In this document: positions 45,155 to 57,243 of the stretch, piece by piece
How positions within the stretch are numbered: the first letter of the stretch is position 1
How the letters are laid out: each line of letters begins with the position of its first letter
Assembly: GCA_022316685.1 (NCBI GenBank)
Contig: JAKJHU010001335.1
Span: 1-64,000 of the forward strand
Length of the DNA: 64,000 bases
Direction: 5' to 3'
From: Progne subis subis
Taxonomy: Eukaryota; Chordata; Aves; Passeriformes; Hirundinidae
Notes under the pieces: model-generated
What the model saw: only the letters and a program-made list of their open reading frames with translations
Told to the model about the DNA's origin: nothing
The model's database searches: none
Translations under genes and position numbers: made by a program

Positions 45155-46942
45155 GCACACACAGGGCTGTTCCAGGAGATGCTGAAGTGCGGCTGGCACT
45201 GCATGAACGGCACCGAGCGGGGGAGGTTCGTGGACAGGAACAGCGACAGCCGGGAGCAGCTCCTGCCCTCGGGCAGCGATGTGGGGCTGTAGGTGGGGGA
45301 CACCTCCTGTGGGGAGAAGTTGCCAGGTCCTGGAACAGCGACCCGCAATGCAGGGAGTACAGACGGGCTGCGGCGGACAGGCACTGCCGGCACAACTACG
45401 AGTTGTCCAGCCCGTTCCTCGTGGAGCGCGGAGGTGAGCGTGGGGCAGAGCGTGTCCCGTGGGCCCTGCCCTGGCAATGAGCCTGGAGCGCCTCAAAACC
45501 TGCCTGGGAATCAGCCCAGAGCCCTCAGCCCTCCTTGTGTCCATGCCCGGGGCCTCCTGCCCCTCTCCGAGACACCCGTGGCTCTCCCAGTCCATCCCAG
45601 TCCGTCCCAGTCTCTCCCAGTTCTCCCCCGCGTGTCCATCCCGGCCGTGCGTGGAGCTGACGCCGCTCAGCCAATGAGAGCGCGTGTCTGTGATGACTCA
45701 TCTGTTGCCAGGCAGACCCGCAGCGCCGAGTGCCCCGCGCTCCATTCGGCCTCCCAGCGCCGCGCGCTTCATTCCCAGTTCCTCCCAGTCCCTCCCACTT
45801 CCTCTCAGCCCAGTCCCAGTCCATTCCCAGTCTCTCTCAATGCCACACCACCCCTACCCTTTCTCTCCCAGTTCCTCCCAGCGTTTCCATCTCGCTGCTG
45901 CCCTCCAGCTCCCAGCCCGGCCCCGGCCGCCTGCTCTGCTCCAGGATGGATTTCTGCCCTGCCCACATCCAGCTGAGCTGCTTCCAGGGCCAGCAGGAGC
46001 TCTCGGGGCACGGGGTGGCACCGCCGTGGTCCCCAACGGGGACTGGAGCCAGCAGCTCCTGGTGCTGCTGGAAACCTCCCCGCGGCGCGGGGTCACCTCC
46101 AGCTGCCAGGTGGAGCACGTCAGCCTGGAGCAGCCCCTGAGCCGGCACTGGGGCACGGGGGAGGCACTGGGGGGGAACTGGGAGAGGTGCTGGGATGTGC
46201 TAGGAGGAACTGGGAGGGATTGGAGTCAGCCTGGTTGAAACTGGGAGAGGACTCGGGTGTCTGGAAGGGCTGAGAAAGAGTTTGGAGTATGCTGGGTAGG
46301 GTGTGATGGAGTTCTGGGGGTGCTGGTGGGCACTGGGAAGGAGTTTGGGGGTGCTGGGTGTAACTGGGAGGGATTGGAGTGAGCCTGGAGGGCCTGGAAG
46401 GAGAGCTGGGATTGGAAAGCAGGGATTGGGATGAGGTTGGTTGTGCTGGGAAGAGACCGGGAGGGCCCTTGGTGAGTCCTGGTGGGGCTGGGAAGTGACT
46501 GGGAGAGGGTTTGGGGATCCTGGGGAGGTGCGGGGCAATTGAGGAGGCTGTGGGATCCTGAGAGGGACAGGAGGGGCTTTGGTGGGTCCTGGGGAGGCCG
46601 CAAAGGGATTGGGAGGAGGTTTCAGGGGGGCTTGTGTGTGCTGGAGGAAACTGGGAGGGAGCTTGGAGGGGCTTGGGGTGTCTGTGAAAGCTTTTGGGGG
46701 GCCCTGAGCCCTGCAGACCCCCCAGAGATGCTGCCGGATGCCGCCGACAGCAAGATGCTGATGGGGATCGGGGGCTTTGTGTTGGGCTTTGTCTTCCTGG
46801 TGCTGGGGCTCAGCTTCTACCTGTGCAAGAAGGTGAGGGGGGGTCCCGGGGGTCGTGTCCCCCCTCCCCCAGAGCGTGTGTGCTCCCCCCTGGGCCCCCC
46901 AGCCCGGTGTCACCCCCTTTTCTCTGCCCACAGAGCTCCTGA
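45155..46942 (+). pseudogene. MHC class II beta chain pseudogene, copy 2
   Basis: Exons on the plus strand: beta-1 about 45,155-45,433, beta-2 45,882-46,153, transmembrane 46,717-46,832 (intact: MGIGGFVLGFVFLVLG, ending CKK), and a final exon from 46,934 with TGA at 46,940-46,942. Lesions identical to copy 1: TAG at 45,290-45,292, a 1-base deletion near 45,318-45,330, a 1-base deletion near 46,018-46,020, and GC in place of GT after the beta-2 exon. The transmembrane exon lacks copy 1's 2-base deletion. A leader exon is not visible; upstream lie a ZNF 3' UTR and a decayed class II promoter facing the wrong way. It cannot encode a presenting molecule. Confidence 0.9.
45669..45712 (-). promoter_or_regulatory. 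MHC class II X-Y module, inverted, in intron 2
   Basis: AGCCAATGAG (Y), TGATGACTCA (X2) and TCTGTTGCCAGG (X1) in plus-strand order, that is a promoter for the minus strand inside a plus-strand class II pseudogene. Boxes are identical to copy 1, although the exons around them are broken. Confidence 0.8.
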
Positions 46943-48213
46943 GCTGGCGGCGGTCGCAGCCCCTCCCCCTGGCCTCGGGCCTGGCCGGGACCCCCTGCTC
47001 CGTCCCAAAGATGATTTTGGGGGGATCGTGTGTCCCCCCAGCCCTGCTGTCACTCTGTCCCCACCCGGCTGCTCCCAGTGTTCCCAACAAAGCTTCCCAG
47101 TTCACCCCAGTCCTGTTTACTGGGGACAGTGGAGAGGGACTTGGGGGGACCCTGCGGGGGGACCATGATTCGGGAGGGGACAGAACGGGCCCCAGGATGG
47201 ATTGGGAATGGGGACCCCCGTGTGTCCCCCCTGTGTCACCTCGCTCTGGGGACTACTTGGGAGGCACCTGAACCCCAGCACAGCACCCAGCCAACACCAA
47301 AAGGCGCCTGGGCGCCCTGAAGCTGCCAGGGGAATTTGGGGAGGGGGCACATGGGGGGTGCCCAAGACAGGCCCAGAGTCCAGCACTGCCCCAGCACCAC
47401 CTTGGGGATTAGAAAGGAGGAGGAGAGGGACCCTTCCCAAAGCAATTTGGGGTTCTAGCACCCTCTTCTTCCCTGCTCTTCCAGCCCTTCCCCTCTGCCC
47501 CCCAATCCACCAGCCCTGTCCATGTCCATCCACCAACCATTTTGGAGGTTCCAGGCCCCTCCTGCTCAGTCTGAGGTCCCATCCCCCTTTCCCTCAATTC
47601 AGGCACCTCCTGACAGCTTTTTCCTGGGAGGAGCCCGGAGTTTGGGATTTTTGGGGTGCAGTTCTGGAGGGGGACAGCTCTGTTTGGCTTTCCCCTCCTT
47701 GTTGTGGCCTCTCAGCTGCTCCCAATACCCTGGGGCTGCTGGGATTTCCCTCCTGGGGACAAGGACCTTCATTCCCTTCCAGGAGCCCAATGCCCACCTG
47801 GGGGTCCAGCTCAGGGGGTCCTTGAGCAGCTGCCCCACAACCTCTGCCAGGGTCTCCCAGCTTTGGGCTCCCCAAAGCCCTCAGCAAGCCCCAAGTCCCT
47901 CCCAGGAACCCTCAACTCCCTCAAACCCAGCATCCCCCACAGCCCCTGCAAGTTCCCCCCATGGCACCGGCCATGGCCATGTCCCCACAGGTCACTGGCC
48001 GTGTCCCACCATGTCCTCACCCATGGCTGTCTCCCCACCACAAATCCATCCCTGTCATTGTCCCCCACATCTCCAGCTGTGCCCATTTCCCCTCATGTCC
48101 CCATGAATGGCCACATCCCTGGCCATGTCCATGTGTCCCCATGTCACTCTCCATGTCTATGTCCCACCATGTCTATGTCCCCCATGTCCTCACCCAGGTC
48201 CCAGTTCAATGTC
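46943..48213. other. class II 3' flank, arm 2
   Basis: Reverse complement of 1,260-2,510. It ends in CCATGTCC-type repeats (47,955-48,200) shared with the other arm. Open frames are GC-rich by-products; no gene is supported. Confidence 0.6.
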
Positions 48214-48219
48214 TTTATT
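48214..48219 (-). terminator. polyadenylation signal of the intact ZNF gene
   Basis: AATAAA on the minus strand, about 610 bases past the ZNF stop; conserved in arm 1. Confidence 0.65.
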
Positions 48220-48828
48220 TTTACCCCAGTGTTGGATATTTTAAAGGGATGAAGAGAAAGGAAAAACAAATCAAGGTCAAAGAAAAAGTTTGTTCTGTGC
48301 CAGCTGAGGATCCATGTGCCTGGCTGGGAGGGAAGAACCGTTTTTTTTGGAGGGGTTTCCACCCCAATGTCTCCAAAATCTTGGTTCCTGCACTTGATCT
48401 TCACTATTTGGCTGTGCAAGACACACTAGGGCAACAGGAAATCAAAATTGTGGAATCCCTGAGATTGGAAAAGATCTCCAAGACCATCCAGTACTCCTTG
48501 ATGCCACCAGATGATAGGATTGAATGCAAAAGATTTTCTGGGGCTGAAAGTCAACAAATCTGTTCTGCCCAAGGAATTCCAAATGTCAGTTTGTGTCCCA
48601 ATGGACGTTCCTGCCCTTGTGTTCATCCAGGTGCCCACAGGGAGCCAGGAAAATGTGGAGCATCCCAGCCAGGTGTCTTCCCAACACGGATCACCAGGAC
48701 CATGGATCAGCAGGGCTCTGCCCAACGGGGGTCACTGGGGATCATCCAAGGCCGATCCTCCCACGGGGGATGGAGCTGGAGCAGCGCACGAAGCTCTTCC
48801 CGCTCTCGGGGCACTCGCAGCACTTCCC

Positions 48829-49737
48829 TTAGCGGTGTCTCCGTTGGTGTTGGGTCAAGTTAGACCTCTGTGAGAAGCTCTTCCCACACTCAGGACACTC
48901 GTAGGGCCTCTCCTCAGTGTGGATGCGCCGGTGGACAGTGAGGGCAGAGTTGTGCTTGAAGCCCTTCCCGCAGTCGGGGCAGCGGAAGGGCCTCTCCTCT
49001 GTGTGAATCCGCTGATGTAGGAGGAGACTGGAGCTGACCCGAAACCTCTTCCCACACTCAGGACACTCGTAGGGCCTCTCCCCAGTGTGGATGCGCTGGT
49101 GATATTTAAACTGGGAGCTCCGTCCAAAGCCCTTCCCACATTCCAAGCAGGTGTAGACCCCTTCCCCAGTGTGGATCACCTGGTGCTCGATCAAACTGGA
49201 GCTGTCTCTGAAGCTCTTCCCACATTCCCCACACTCGTAGGGCTTCTCCCCAGTGTGGATCCTCTGGTGTCTCCTCAGATGGAAGCTATAACTGAAGCTG
49301 TTCCCACATTCCCCACACTCAAAGGGCCGCTCCCCAGTGTAGATCCTCTTGTGCCGGATCAGGTGGGAGCTCTGCCTGAAGCTCTTCCCACACTCCCCAC
49401 ACTCAAAGGGCCGCTCCCCTGTGTGGATCCTTTTGTGCTGGATCAGACTGGAGCTGTCTGTGAAGCTCTTCCCACACTCCCCACACTCAAAGGGCCGCTC
49501 CCCAGTGTGGATCACCTGGTGACGGATCAGATGGGATCTCCAGCTGAAACCCTTCCCACATTCCAAGCACTTGTGGGGCTTCTCCCCTCCAGGAGGCTTC
49601 TCCACCAGCTCGGAGCTCTGGTTGGATCTGTGGCCGCCCTCCTGGCACAGGGGGGGTCTTTGCTCCTCGCAGCTCCCTGCGCTGGGTTTGCAGCCCCTCC
49701 TCGTGCGGCATCTCCGGGGCTTTTCCTCCTCCTCCAT
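48829..49737 (-). CDS. C2H2 zinc-finger protein, nine fingers, intact frame
   Basis: A likely nuclear DNA-binding regulator. The frame is open from ATG (49,737-49,735, [10 protein letters not shown]) to TAA (48,831-48,829): 302 residues, an Arg/Glu-rich N-terminal part of about 70 residues, then nine tandem C2H2 fingers with TGERPF/TGEKPY linkers. Finger 3 has Tyr in place of the last zinc-binding His (HKRIY; codon 49,341-49,339), so it probably does not fold normally. The exon begins after a splice acceptor at 49,765; that ATG is chosen because it opens the family N-terminus within the exon. No KRAB or SCAN box is in this exon. The transcript should start at the CpG promoter near 53.8-54.3 kb and end at 48,214. 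It is the only ZNF copy in the window without a frame break. Confidence 0.85.
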   Translation of the reverse strand: MEEEEKPRRCRTRRGCKPSAGSCEEQRPPLCQEGGHRSNQSSELVEKPPGGEKPHKCLECGKGFSWRSHLIRHQVIHTGERPFECGECGKSFTDSSSLIQHKRIHTGERPFECGECGKSFRQSSHLIRHKRIYTGERPFECGECGNSFSYSFHLRRHQRIHTGEKPYECGECGKSFRDSSSLIEHQVIHTGEGVYTCLECGKGFGRSSQFKYHQRIHTGERPYECPECGKRFRVSSSLLLHQRIHTEERPFRCPDCGKGFKHNSALTVHRRIHTEERPYECPECGKSFSQRSNLTQHQRRHR

Positions 49738-49764
49738 CCGGCCACTCCTTGGGAATGAAAAATC

Positions 49765-50560
49765 CTGGTTTGGGGAGAAAACAAGAGGAGAGTGCCTTAG
49801 GCTGGGGGTTCTTCCTTGCACAAGTTCATCTCAGGAACTCATTGGCAATGTAAGAATTGCCACATTGGTCTGTAAGAACCTCCAAAAGAAGAAAATTCAT
49901 CCCTAAAGTCCTCCAAATATCAAGACACAGATCAAAAACTCCCCAAACATCAAGACTCAGCCAAAACCTCTTCTAAAAGATTCAGCCCCTTGCAAAAACC
50001 CAAAGCATCAACATTTAGCTCAATCAAGCTCAGAAACACCAAGATTCACTCCCATGAAAATCATGGATTCCCCTCCCCGGTCACCTGCTGCATGTGGGGA
50101 GGGAAACACTCCTGGGGCTGGGGGGAGGCTGCAGATACAGGGAGGGCTGGAACCTTGTGCTGCCTCCTCTTCCTGCTCCTCACACTCCTGTGTCCCTACT
50201 CTTCCTCACACTCCTCTTCCTCCCACTATTCCTCTTTCTCCTGCACAATCCCACCTTCTCCTCCCATGTGCATCAACATTTTGTTCTTCAACCCTGCTTC
50301 TCCTTCCCTTCTCCTCCTGCCCCCAGGCCCAGCACCCACTGCCGGCTCCCTCTTCCCCCCAAACCCACAGCATCCCACCGCAGGGGCAGCGATGGAGCTG
50401 GGGCAGGTCGGGCTGGGGCAGCGCTGGGCTCTCGGCCGCTCCCGCCCGCACTCGGTCCCCGCTGCAGCCGCTCCCGCCAGGACAGCGCGGGGGGGCCCGG
50501 CCTTGGCGCTCCCCCCTCCCACCTCCCCAAATTCCCCTCACGGCGGTGCCCCATGCTCTA
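49765..50560 (-). other. intron and CpG-rich upstream part of the intact ZNF gene
   Basis: Inverted counterpart of 38,045-38,820. The AAACCAG acceptor is at 49,765-49,771. A CpG-dense patch lies at 50,390-50,530. No coding exon was found. Confidence 0.6.
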
Positions 50561-50569
50561 GGGGGAATG

Positions 50570-53549
50570 TCCCGCAAACGGGGCACCCCCAGCAAAGGAA
50601 GAAGAGCAAAGGGTCTTTACAAACACACGCTGTCAAGCTGCTTGGGGATAGGGCCAGGCACTTGGACATAAGGAAGGCACAGAAGAAGCCATCAGCTCCA
50701 GAAAATGTTATGAACTGACCACACAGACTGCTGCTCAGCCAAGGGCCTGCTCAATTAATGAGCTTCAAGAAGAAGAATAAAGACTTAACAGAGCAGTGAG
50801 TACCGTTACCTGTGCAAAAGTAGGTTGCATATTAAGGGGGTTTAGGAGATATTTTGGACATATTTTGACTGAAGGTTTGCAATGTATTGACCCAGAGAGG
50901 TTCCAGGGAATCTCAGAAGTAACCCAGAACTAACAAGGAACTGAGACAATTCTGAGTATTAATAGGAAATTGCAGGACCTGGACTGAGGATTCTCTGCTC
51001 TAGCCGGAACGCTGTATGACTTTTTAACCCCAGACAGCCTCAATGTTATGGTAGGGACATGAGAAAGAGAAGTAAACTTAAGAAAATGAAAAACCAAAAT
51101 GATTGATGCCCCAACCATGGCTCTTCCAGACTCAGAAAAGGAATTGGAATTGTATGTGAATGTTAAACAGGGCCATGCCAAAGGAATCCTTGTGCTACAA
51201 TATTTAACCCACTGGCCAGAGTGGCCCCCTCATTGTCTGCACAATTGTGCAGCCACAGCTCTAAGGGGACCTGAGGCCTGAACACTGACAGCACAAGGAG
51301 TTCCTGTTGTTCAAGTCTGGCATCAAGTTCAAGCTTTGATAACCAGAAGAGCCTCTAAATGGATGAGCAGTGCTTGGTTATTACAGCATGAAACCTTGTT
51401 TAATTAAAAACAAACAAACAAAAAGGAAAAAAAAACCCAATAAAATGAGGGGGAGGGGGTGGTGGATGGGAAGGGTAGGAAGATGTGAATCACTTGATGG
51501 CTGCCTTGGAAGAGAAGCTTAGCTCCAGGCAGCCAAGAGAGGAGCTTTGGAAATGTAAATTAACACTGCTAGGGAAAAGTGTGGACAATGCCTCTTCTTG
51601 CCTGGGGCAGGAATTGGGCTGATTCCCTCTGCCCCTCAGCCCAAGCTCTGCCTGCTTGCTCAGATGGAATTTGCACAGCCAAAGGCAGAGCCCACACTCA
51701 GGATATCTGACTCTGCAACAGAAACTGGGGCAGCTGCAAAGGAAAACAGCAAATGGAGAATGCTGTGAAAACTTCACTAAAAGAACTGGGGGGAATCATC
51801 CCTCTCCCCACTCCAACATGTGCTGTCACTGTCTAGGTCACACAGGGAGCATGAGAGCACTGGGGTGTTCTTGCTACCACAAGTTCAGAGAAATCAGTTG
51901 GGAATCCAAGGATGTGATGATTTAATTAGGGAAAAGAGATCAACTGATGCAGCCCTGGCTGGAGGGAGCAACCAAAAATGGGGAAAAGATGAACGGCCAC
52001 CAGAACAAATCCTACAACACCATGGAGCAGCCCCTGGGAACCCGAATGAATTCATATCAGGGGCCAGAGAACCCATTTATCATTTCAATGCCATAATTAG
52101 ATGACAAGATGTCCTCGGAATAATAACCAACCAGACAGATCCAGCTCCTGAGTCTGGCCGATCAATCCACTCAAATGAAGATCGAGACATTTCACCATGG
52201 GATGGGATCAGATTTTCTATTAGCAGAAGGAGGAGCACAGTGTGGAAAATTAAATGACTCAGGATCCTGTTGGCAAATTGATGACAACCAAGAAAAGGAG
52301 AAACAGATAACAAAGGAAGTAAGAAAGCAGCTCATGTATTGGTCCAAACGTGGAAAGGATGGGAAGGGGACACGGGTTCGTGGTTCCCAGGCACACCATG
52401 GGTTAAACGAATGCTCTTTCTCCTCTTCTGTGCTACAGCAACTCTCATCTTTTGACCATGCACAGACACCTTGCTGAGTGCAGCTCATTCAGCAGGGGAG
52501 CAAGGGGATGCAGCTGGCAGCCAGGCCTCCTGAGCCACTAACGGCTCCAAAAGGACAGGGAAGGAGGTCACTGAGAAGAATCCCAAATCCAAACAGCTCC
52601 CAGAAGAAAAACAGAGTCAAACAGTGAATCTGCTTGGAGAGAGGGTGAAGGACTTGGAGATAAGGAAGTAAAGGGAGAATCCATCAGTTTCAGAAAATGT
52701 TACTCATTGACACGGACTGCTGCTCAGCCAAGATCCTGCTAAATTCCTGAATGTTGAGAAGAAGAACAAAGACTGAACACAGCCATGAATATCGGATGTA
52801 ATACTCAGAGGAATGAGATTTGTCTTTACAAACAAGCCCTGGGTCTGCTAGTAGATAAAACTAGCACTGAGAGATAAGAGAAACAATGGGAAGGATTCTA
52901 TTGATTCAAAAGAAGATACTTGCCTTTACAACCATAGGTTTGTTTGTAATGAAATTGAATATTGAAAGATGAAAGTAACAACGGGAAAAACCCATAAATC
53001 CCATAAAAATTAAAAATATGGGGGCTTATAAATTAAAAGGGGAATCTTCGGCATTTTGGGAAGTCTGTAACTCTCAAGTACCGCAGCAAGGGGAAAGACA
53101 GAGGGAAATGCAGCCGGGAAATGGGGATAAAAAGGAGGCTGCGTCCTCCGAAAAACTGAGACACCACAGGGGAAATGCCCCATGGCCTCTCCCTTTATTC
53201 GAATAAACTAAAAGGACTCGTCTATCTCCTTCTTGGACATAAACCTCTGATGTTCGTGGATTAATTTTCCTAACAATAAAAAAGGGGGGATTGCATATTA
53301 ACGAGGACACGCAGTAGGCAGATCGGGAAGCCTCAGCTTTCCAAGCACCTTCGCCACTGGGCAAAGGGAGAGGGGGATGCAGAAGGCAAAATTAGGATAA
53401 AAAGGAGGCTGCGTACTACAACAACTCGAGAGACCCCATGGCAAATGCCGCATGGCCTCTCCCTTTGTTCAGGAATAAAGTCACTTTTACAGGACTCCTC
53501 TGTCTCCTTTGGGGACAGAAACCTCTGCAGACGCCAATTTTCCCGCACA
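50570..53549 (+). mobile_element. decayed class I ERV within the intact ZNF gene's intron
   Basis: Shortened sister of the 31.7-38.0 kb element. A 5' LTR start (50,570-50,840) runs straight into pol: an RT connection piece at 51,099-51,281 (LPDSEKELELYVNV, HAKGILVL), then env-like sequence (51.65-52.5 kb), then LTR material ending at 53,549. The 3' part holds two LTR-like modules, each with GGATAAAAAGG and AATAAA (signals at 53,202-53,207 and 53,474-53,479). Gag, protease, most of RT and integrase are deleted. It is antisense to the ZNF gene. Confidence 0.7.
52140..52475 (+). pseudogene. env: retroviral Env transmembrane-subunit remnant
   Basis: A short open stretch carries a LLAEGG motif followed by a cysteine-containing loop (CGKLNDSGSC) and WQIDDN, the arrangement at the immunosuppressive/disulfide loop region of gammaretrovirus-like transmembrane Env subunits. 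The paired cysteine is replaced by Trp. Upstream frames carry stops, and no membrane anchor is seen. The sister copy lies near 31,900 on the minus strand, partly lost. Confidence 0.6.
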
Positions 53550-53793
53550 CTCCCGGGAACAGGGCAGCCACCTCCGTGCTCCCCACAGGAAGCGGGACGA
53601 GGCAGCGCTGCTCCGGCACCGGCTCCTGCCCAGGCCCCAGCGGCAAGGAGACCGCGGGCAGCCGCTCCCGCAGCGCCCTCAGGCCACGGGCAACACGGGG
53701 CGGACACGGCACAAGGAACCCGCCACAGCCCCCGGACGCGCCCTCGGCCCGCAGCCAGCCCCGAGCCCCGGCACAACCCAGCGCGGCTCCCAC

Positions 53794-54400
53794 CTGCGCT
53801 GGGGCCGCCTCCGAGCTCCGCCGCCGCCTCCGCGGGCTCCGGCCGCTGCCGCCGCTCCCGGGCCCGCACAGACGCTCCGCCAATGGCGGCTCTGCTGCGC
53901 CAGGGGCGCCCGGGGAGGGGGCGGCCCCGGGGCCGGGCTTGGCCCCGCTCTGCCCAATCAGCGCGCCACAACCACGAGTGACGGCACCATCGCCCAATCG
54001 CAGCCAGCGGCGGGCTGTGCACACGGCCCAGCCTCGGCCCGCGCTCTCCGCGCCCCCCGGGCTGTGTGAGGGGAAAGGCGGAGATGAGCAACAGCCCTGG
54101 CACGGGCCCGGGCCCGAGGCGGCGTTCATCTGAAAACACAAACAAAGTTCTCCGCAGCTCCCGGCCCGCCTTTCCCAGCCCTGCGTGTTCGTGCCACCGG
54201 CTCCGAGGAAAGCCGTCAGTTCCCCTATCCCGAATTAGGAGCAGCAGTGCCTGGCTTTGATTGTCCACAAAAAGGGAAACCCCCCAACGCCCTTCACCTG
54301 AGTGGAGGAGGGGGGAGATTTCTGGTAGAAAACTTCCAAATCCGTTTTTCCCTAAGTTGGGAAGAACAAACCAAACCCTGATGGTGCCCCCCCCCAGCAG
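53794..54400 (-). promoter_or_regulatory. CpG-island promoter and first exon of the intact ZNF gene
   Basis: Inverted copy of 30,880-31,477, with CCAAT boxes (near 53,880, 53,955 and 53,993 on the plus strand) and GC boxes, ending at an AG/GTGGGAG donor (53,793-53,792). It drives leftward toward the ZNF exon at 49.7 kb. Confidence 0.65.
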
Positions 54401-54729
54401 CGCCTCTCTGCCGTCCCAGCTGAAGCCCTCGCTGGCTGCTCCAGGCTGGATGGGCACACTGGGAGCGCTGGGAAGGGGCCCCGGCTCGGGGCGCAGCCCC
54501 CGGGGCAGCCCCAGGGCCCCCAGGGCAGCTCCAAGGCTCCGGCAGCCGGGATGGAACGTGGGAAGGGAGCAGCCCTGTCCCCTGTCCCCCCTGGCTGTGA
54601 CCCCGGCGGTGACAGCGGCGGGCGCGGGGGCCGGACCGGCGGGGGTTGAGGGGCCGCACCCGGACCCGCCCGTTCCTCGAGTGTCACCCGGGCGTGTCCC
54701 CCCTGTCCCTCGGAATGTCCCCAGCGGCC

Positions 54730-55213
54730 ATGGAGCCTCGAGAGGTGCGACAATCCCGGCGAGGGGTGGGAGAGGGGACAGGGAGGACACGGGGTTGGCA
54801 GGATGGGTCAGGGGTTCCCAAAGGGACAGGAGGGCATGACAGGAACGATGAAGGTGACAAAGGGGTGGAGGGGACGAGGGTGGCAGAGGGGACAGTGGGG
54901 GTGGCAGGGGGGCGGCAGAGGGGACAGCTGCGCCCCCCAGGGAGGGGACAAAAGGGATCCCGGGAGGGCACAGGGGCCACCTCAGGAGGCCACAAGAGCC
55001 ACGAGGTCCCCGCCACCTCCCCTGTTCCCTCCCCAGCTGCTGGAGGCGCTGCTGGCCGTGGTGGCCACCCTGGGCGAGCTGCCGGCTCCCGTGACCGCGC
55101 CACGCCAGGACCATGTGGCTGCTCGTGTCCCCAAGGTCCCCGCACGCAGCCCGGAGCAGATTCACCGCGACCTGCGCGCGGAGAGGCCGAAAGTGGGCGG
55201 GGCCTGGCTGTGA
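54730..55213 (+). pseudogene. alanine-rich helical protein gene fragment
   Basis: The start exon 54,730-54,744 (MEPRE) is followed by GTGCGAC where the other copy has GTGAGAC. Exon 2 begins after TCCCCAG at 55,037 with LLEALLAVVATLGELPAPVT, clearly related to VLEALVAMVATLGQLVATVA at 24.09 kb. Homology stops at about 55,172, where the sequence jumps to a GC-box promoter-like segment (55,190-55,255) of the type at 30.1 kb; the frame ends at 55,213. It is a truncated copy fused to the upstream part of the same unit, head-to-head with the ZNF promoter. Confidence 0.6.
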
Positions 55214-55309
55214 GGAAATGGGGCGGGGAAAGGGGCGGGGCCAGCAATGGGAGCGGCTGGAGGGGAGACAAAGGGGCGCTTTGGGGATATCGGGGGGTTC
55301 GGGGACCCT

Positions 55310-55500
55310 GGGGCCTGAAATGATCCCAAGTCCTGCTGGATCCCAAGGAATGACCCAAATGCTTTCAAATCCCAGATCCTGGATCCTAAAAAATCCCAAA
55401 CTCCAGATCTCAAATGCTGCTGGATACCCAAACCCCAATCCTAAATGATCCAAAATCCCAAATTCTGGATCCCCAAAGCCCCCCGATCCCAAATGCTGCT
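55310..55500. repeat. GATCCCAAATGCTGGATCC-type minisatellite
   Basis: Reverse-complement form of the tract at 26,740-27,110 and 29,400-29,960. Confidence 0.75.
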
Positions 55501-57243
55501 GGGTGTGAGATATTAAATTTGAAGAATTAGGGATTTTAGGAAAGTTAAGATAATAGTTGCTGAAATAGCTAAAGTAGGTGGATAAGCTTTGCTTGCAGTT
55601 AACAGAGCCCAGATTTTAGATAAGCTATCCCGGATTTAGTAACTCACTGCTTGTCAGCTTTATGTTTATGTAGCTGTACTTGTAAGAAAACCCAAAATGC
55701 GGTAAATAAGATATAAGATAGCTGCAGACTTCCTGCTTAAAGAACCCATTCAACACAGGAAACTATAAGAAGAGGGCTCCTGCGGTCCCGTTGACCACCC
55801 GGGGAAAGACCAGAACCTGCTGGAACTACGGACAGAAGGTGTGTTTATACTTGAAAAGAGGTACCTTGGTATAGGCGGTTGGTAAGACACTGAGAGACGT
55901 CTCGTGCACAACACACGCCTCTTGGGTTTGTTTGTAACAGCTGTGACAGCTCTGCGGAGCCTGGTGTCAGTGGTTTGGTATCCGTGTCCCGTCGTGGGGA
56001 CAGCGGTGACTGGGTTTTGTTGTGTCAGCTCGCAGTTGAAAGGTGCCTTGGTAGTCCGTGTCCCGTCAGGGGGCAGCGGCGGCAGTGAAAGAACCGGTGT
56101 TGTTGTTGTGTATTAGGAGCAGTGGTGGCTCCGGTTTCAGTTTGTGGTTTAAAGGTACCTTGACAATCCATAATCCGAGTGGCGAGCCCGTGCTGGGACG
56201 CGAAGGGTCTCGTTGTGGGTGGCGGAAAATCCCGATTGCGGCCCCGCGCACACCGGGTGTGTGTGGTGTGAACGGATCTGTGTTTTGTGGTCTCGTGGAT
56301 TTGTGTGTTTGTGTCTTCAGGTGTGGAAGAATTATTGGTGCACCGTATGTATCGTGGTCTGTGAGAGTTTGTGTTGTAAGCGTTTTAATTTGTGTGATTT
56401 TGGAGTGTGTTAGTAACCCGTGTAAGCGTTTTTAGGAGTGTTGCAAGCTTGAAGTTGTAAAAGCCTTTTGAATTCCCCGCCTGATCAGCGGAGGGATCCC
56501 TCTGAGAGAGAGGAAGGATTTAAAGTGGTAGTTTTGTATCCAGATTGTGTGCTGCAGGGGAATTAGACTGTGTGTGAGCTTGAACAGCGTGTGCTTTTGG
56601 CAACAGCATTTTGCTGACGTTTTGTTAGGTGAAAAAAGCATTTGTGTAAGTTAAAATTGCTTATTTTTTGAGCTAAAAGGAGCGAGCGGCGTAAGGCGGT
56701 TTCAAACCTCAGCCAGCCCCAGCAATTGGGAGGGGGTGATTTGTTTCCCCGGTAACCGCAGGGGAATCCAGGCTCTGCAGCCTCGGGCCGCGTCTCTAAA
56801 CTCCCTGTAAAACCCTAAGAAGGTTTTTTTAGCGAGTGAGGGTTTTAGTTAAAAAAATATGGTTTTGCTTGTTTGTGAGGCTTGCAGTTGCTAGAGTGTG
56901 TGGTAATATTTTAAAGTCCTGGTGGTGCAGTCCCTAAGCACAGAGGAGTGGAGAGGCAGCGTGGGATCAGGGTTACCCCCCACCTCCTTCTCACGGAGGG
57001 ATTTGTGTGTGGTGTCCCGGCCGAGATCCGTAGGATTTTTCGGCGACACCTTGTTGAAACTTCTGGTGAAGTGTGTTTGGGGTCGTGAGGGACCCCTGGC
57101 TATTTCCTTTGTGAGCCTAAAACGGTTGGTGTTTGGAGTTGGGTCTCTCTAAGAAAAGGCTTTGATTGTGTGCAGAAAGCAGAGAGCCCAGAACCTATGC
57201 CCAGAGCTGGCAGAAAGAGCCGAGAAATTTTTGGTGCTGAGAT

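Noticed and set aside
53333..55492. 719-codon minus-strand open frame
   Set aside because: It runs through an LTR, a CpG island and a minisatellite; GC-rich DNA lacks stops by chance, and no domain is visible.
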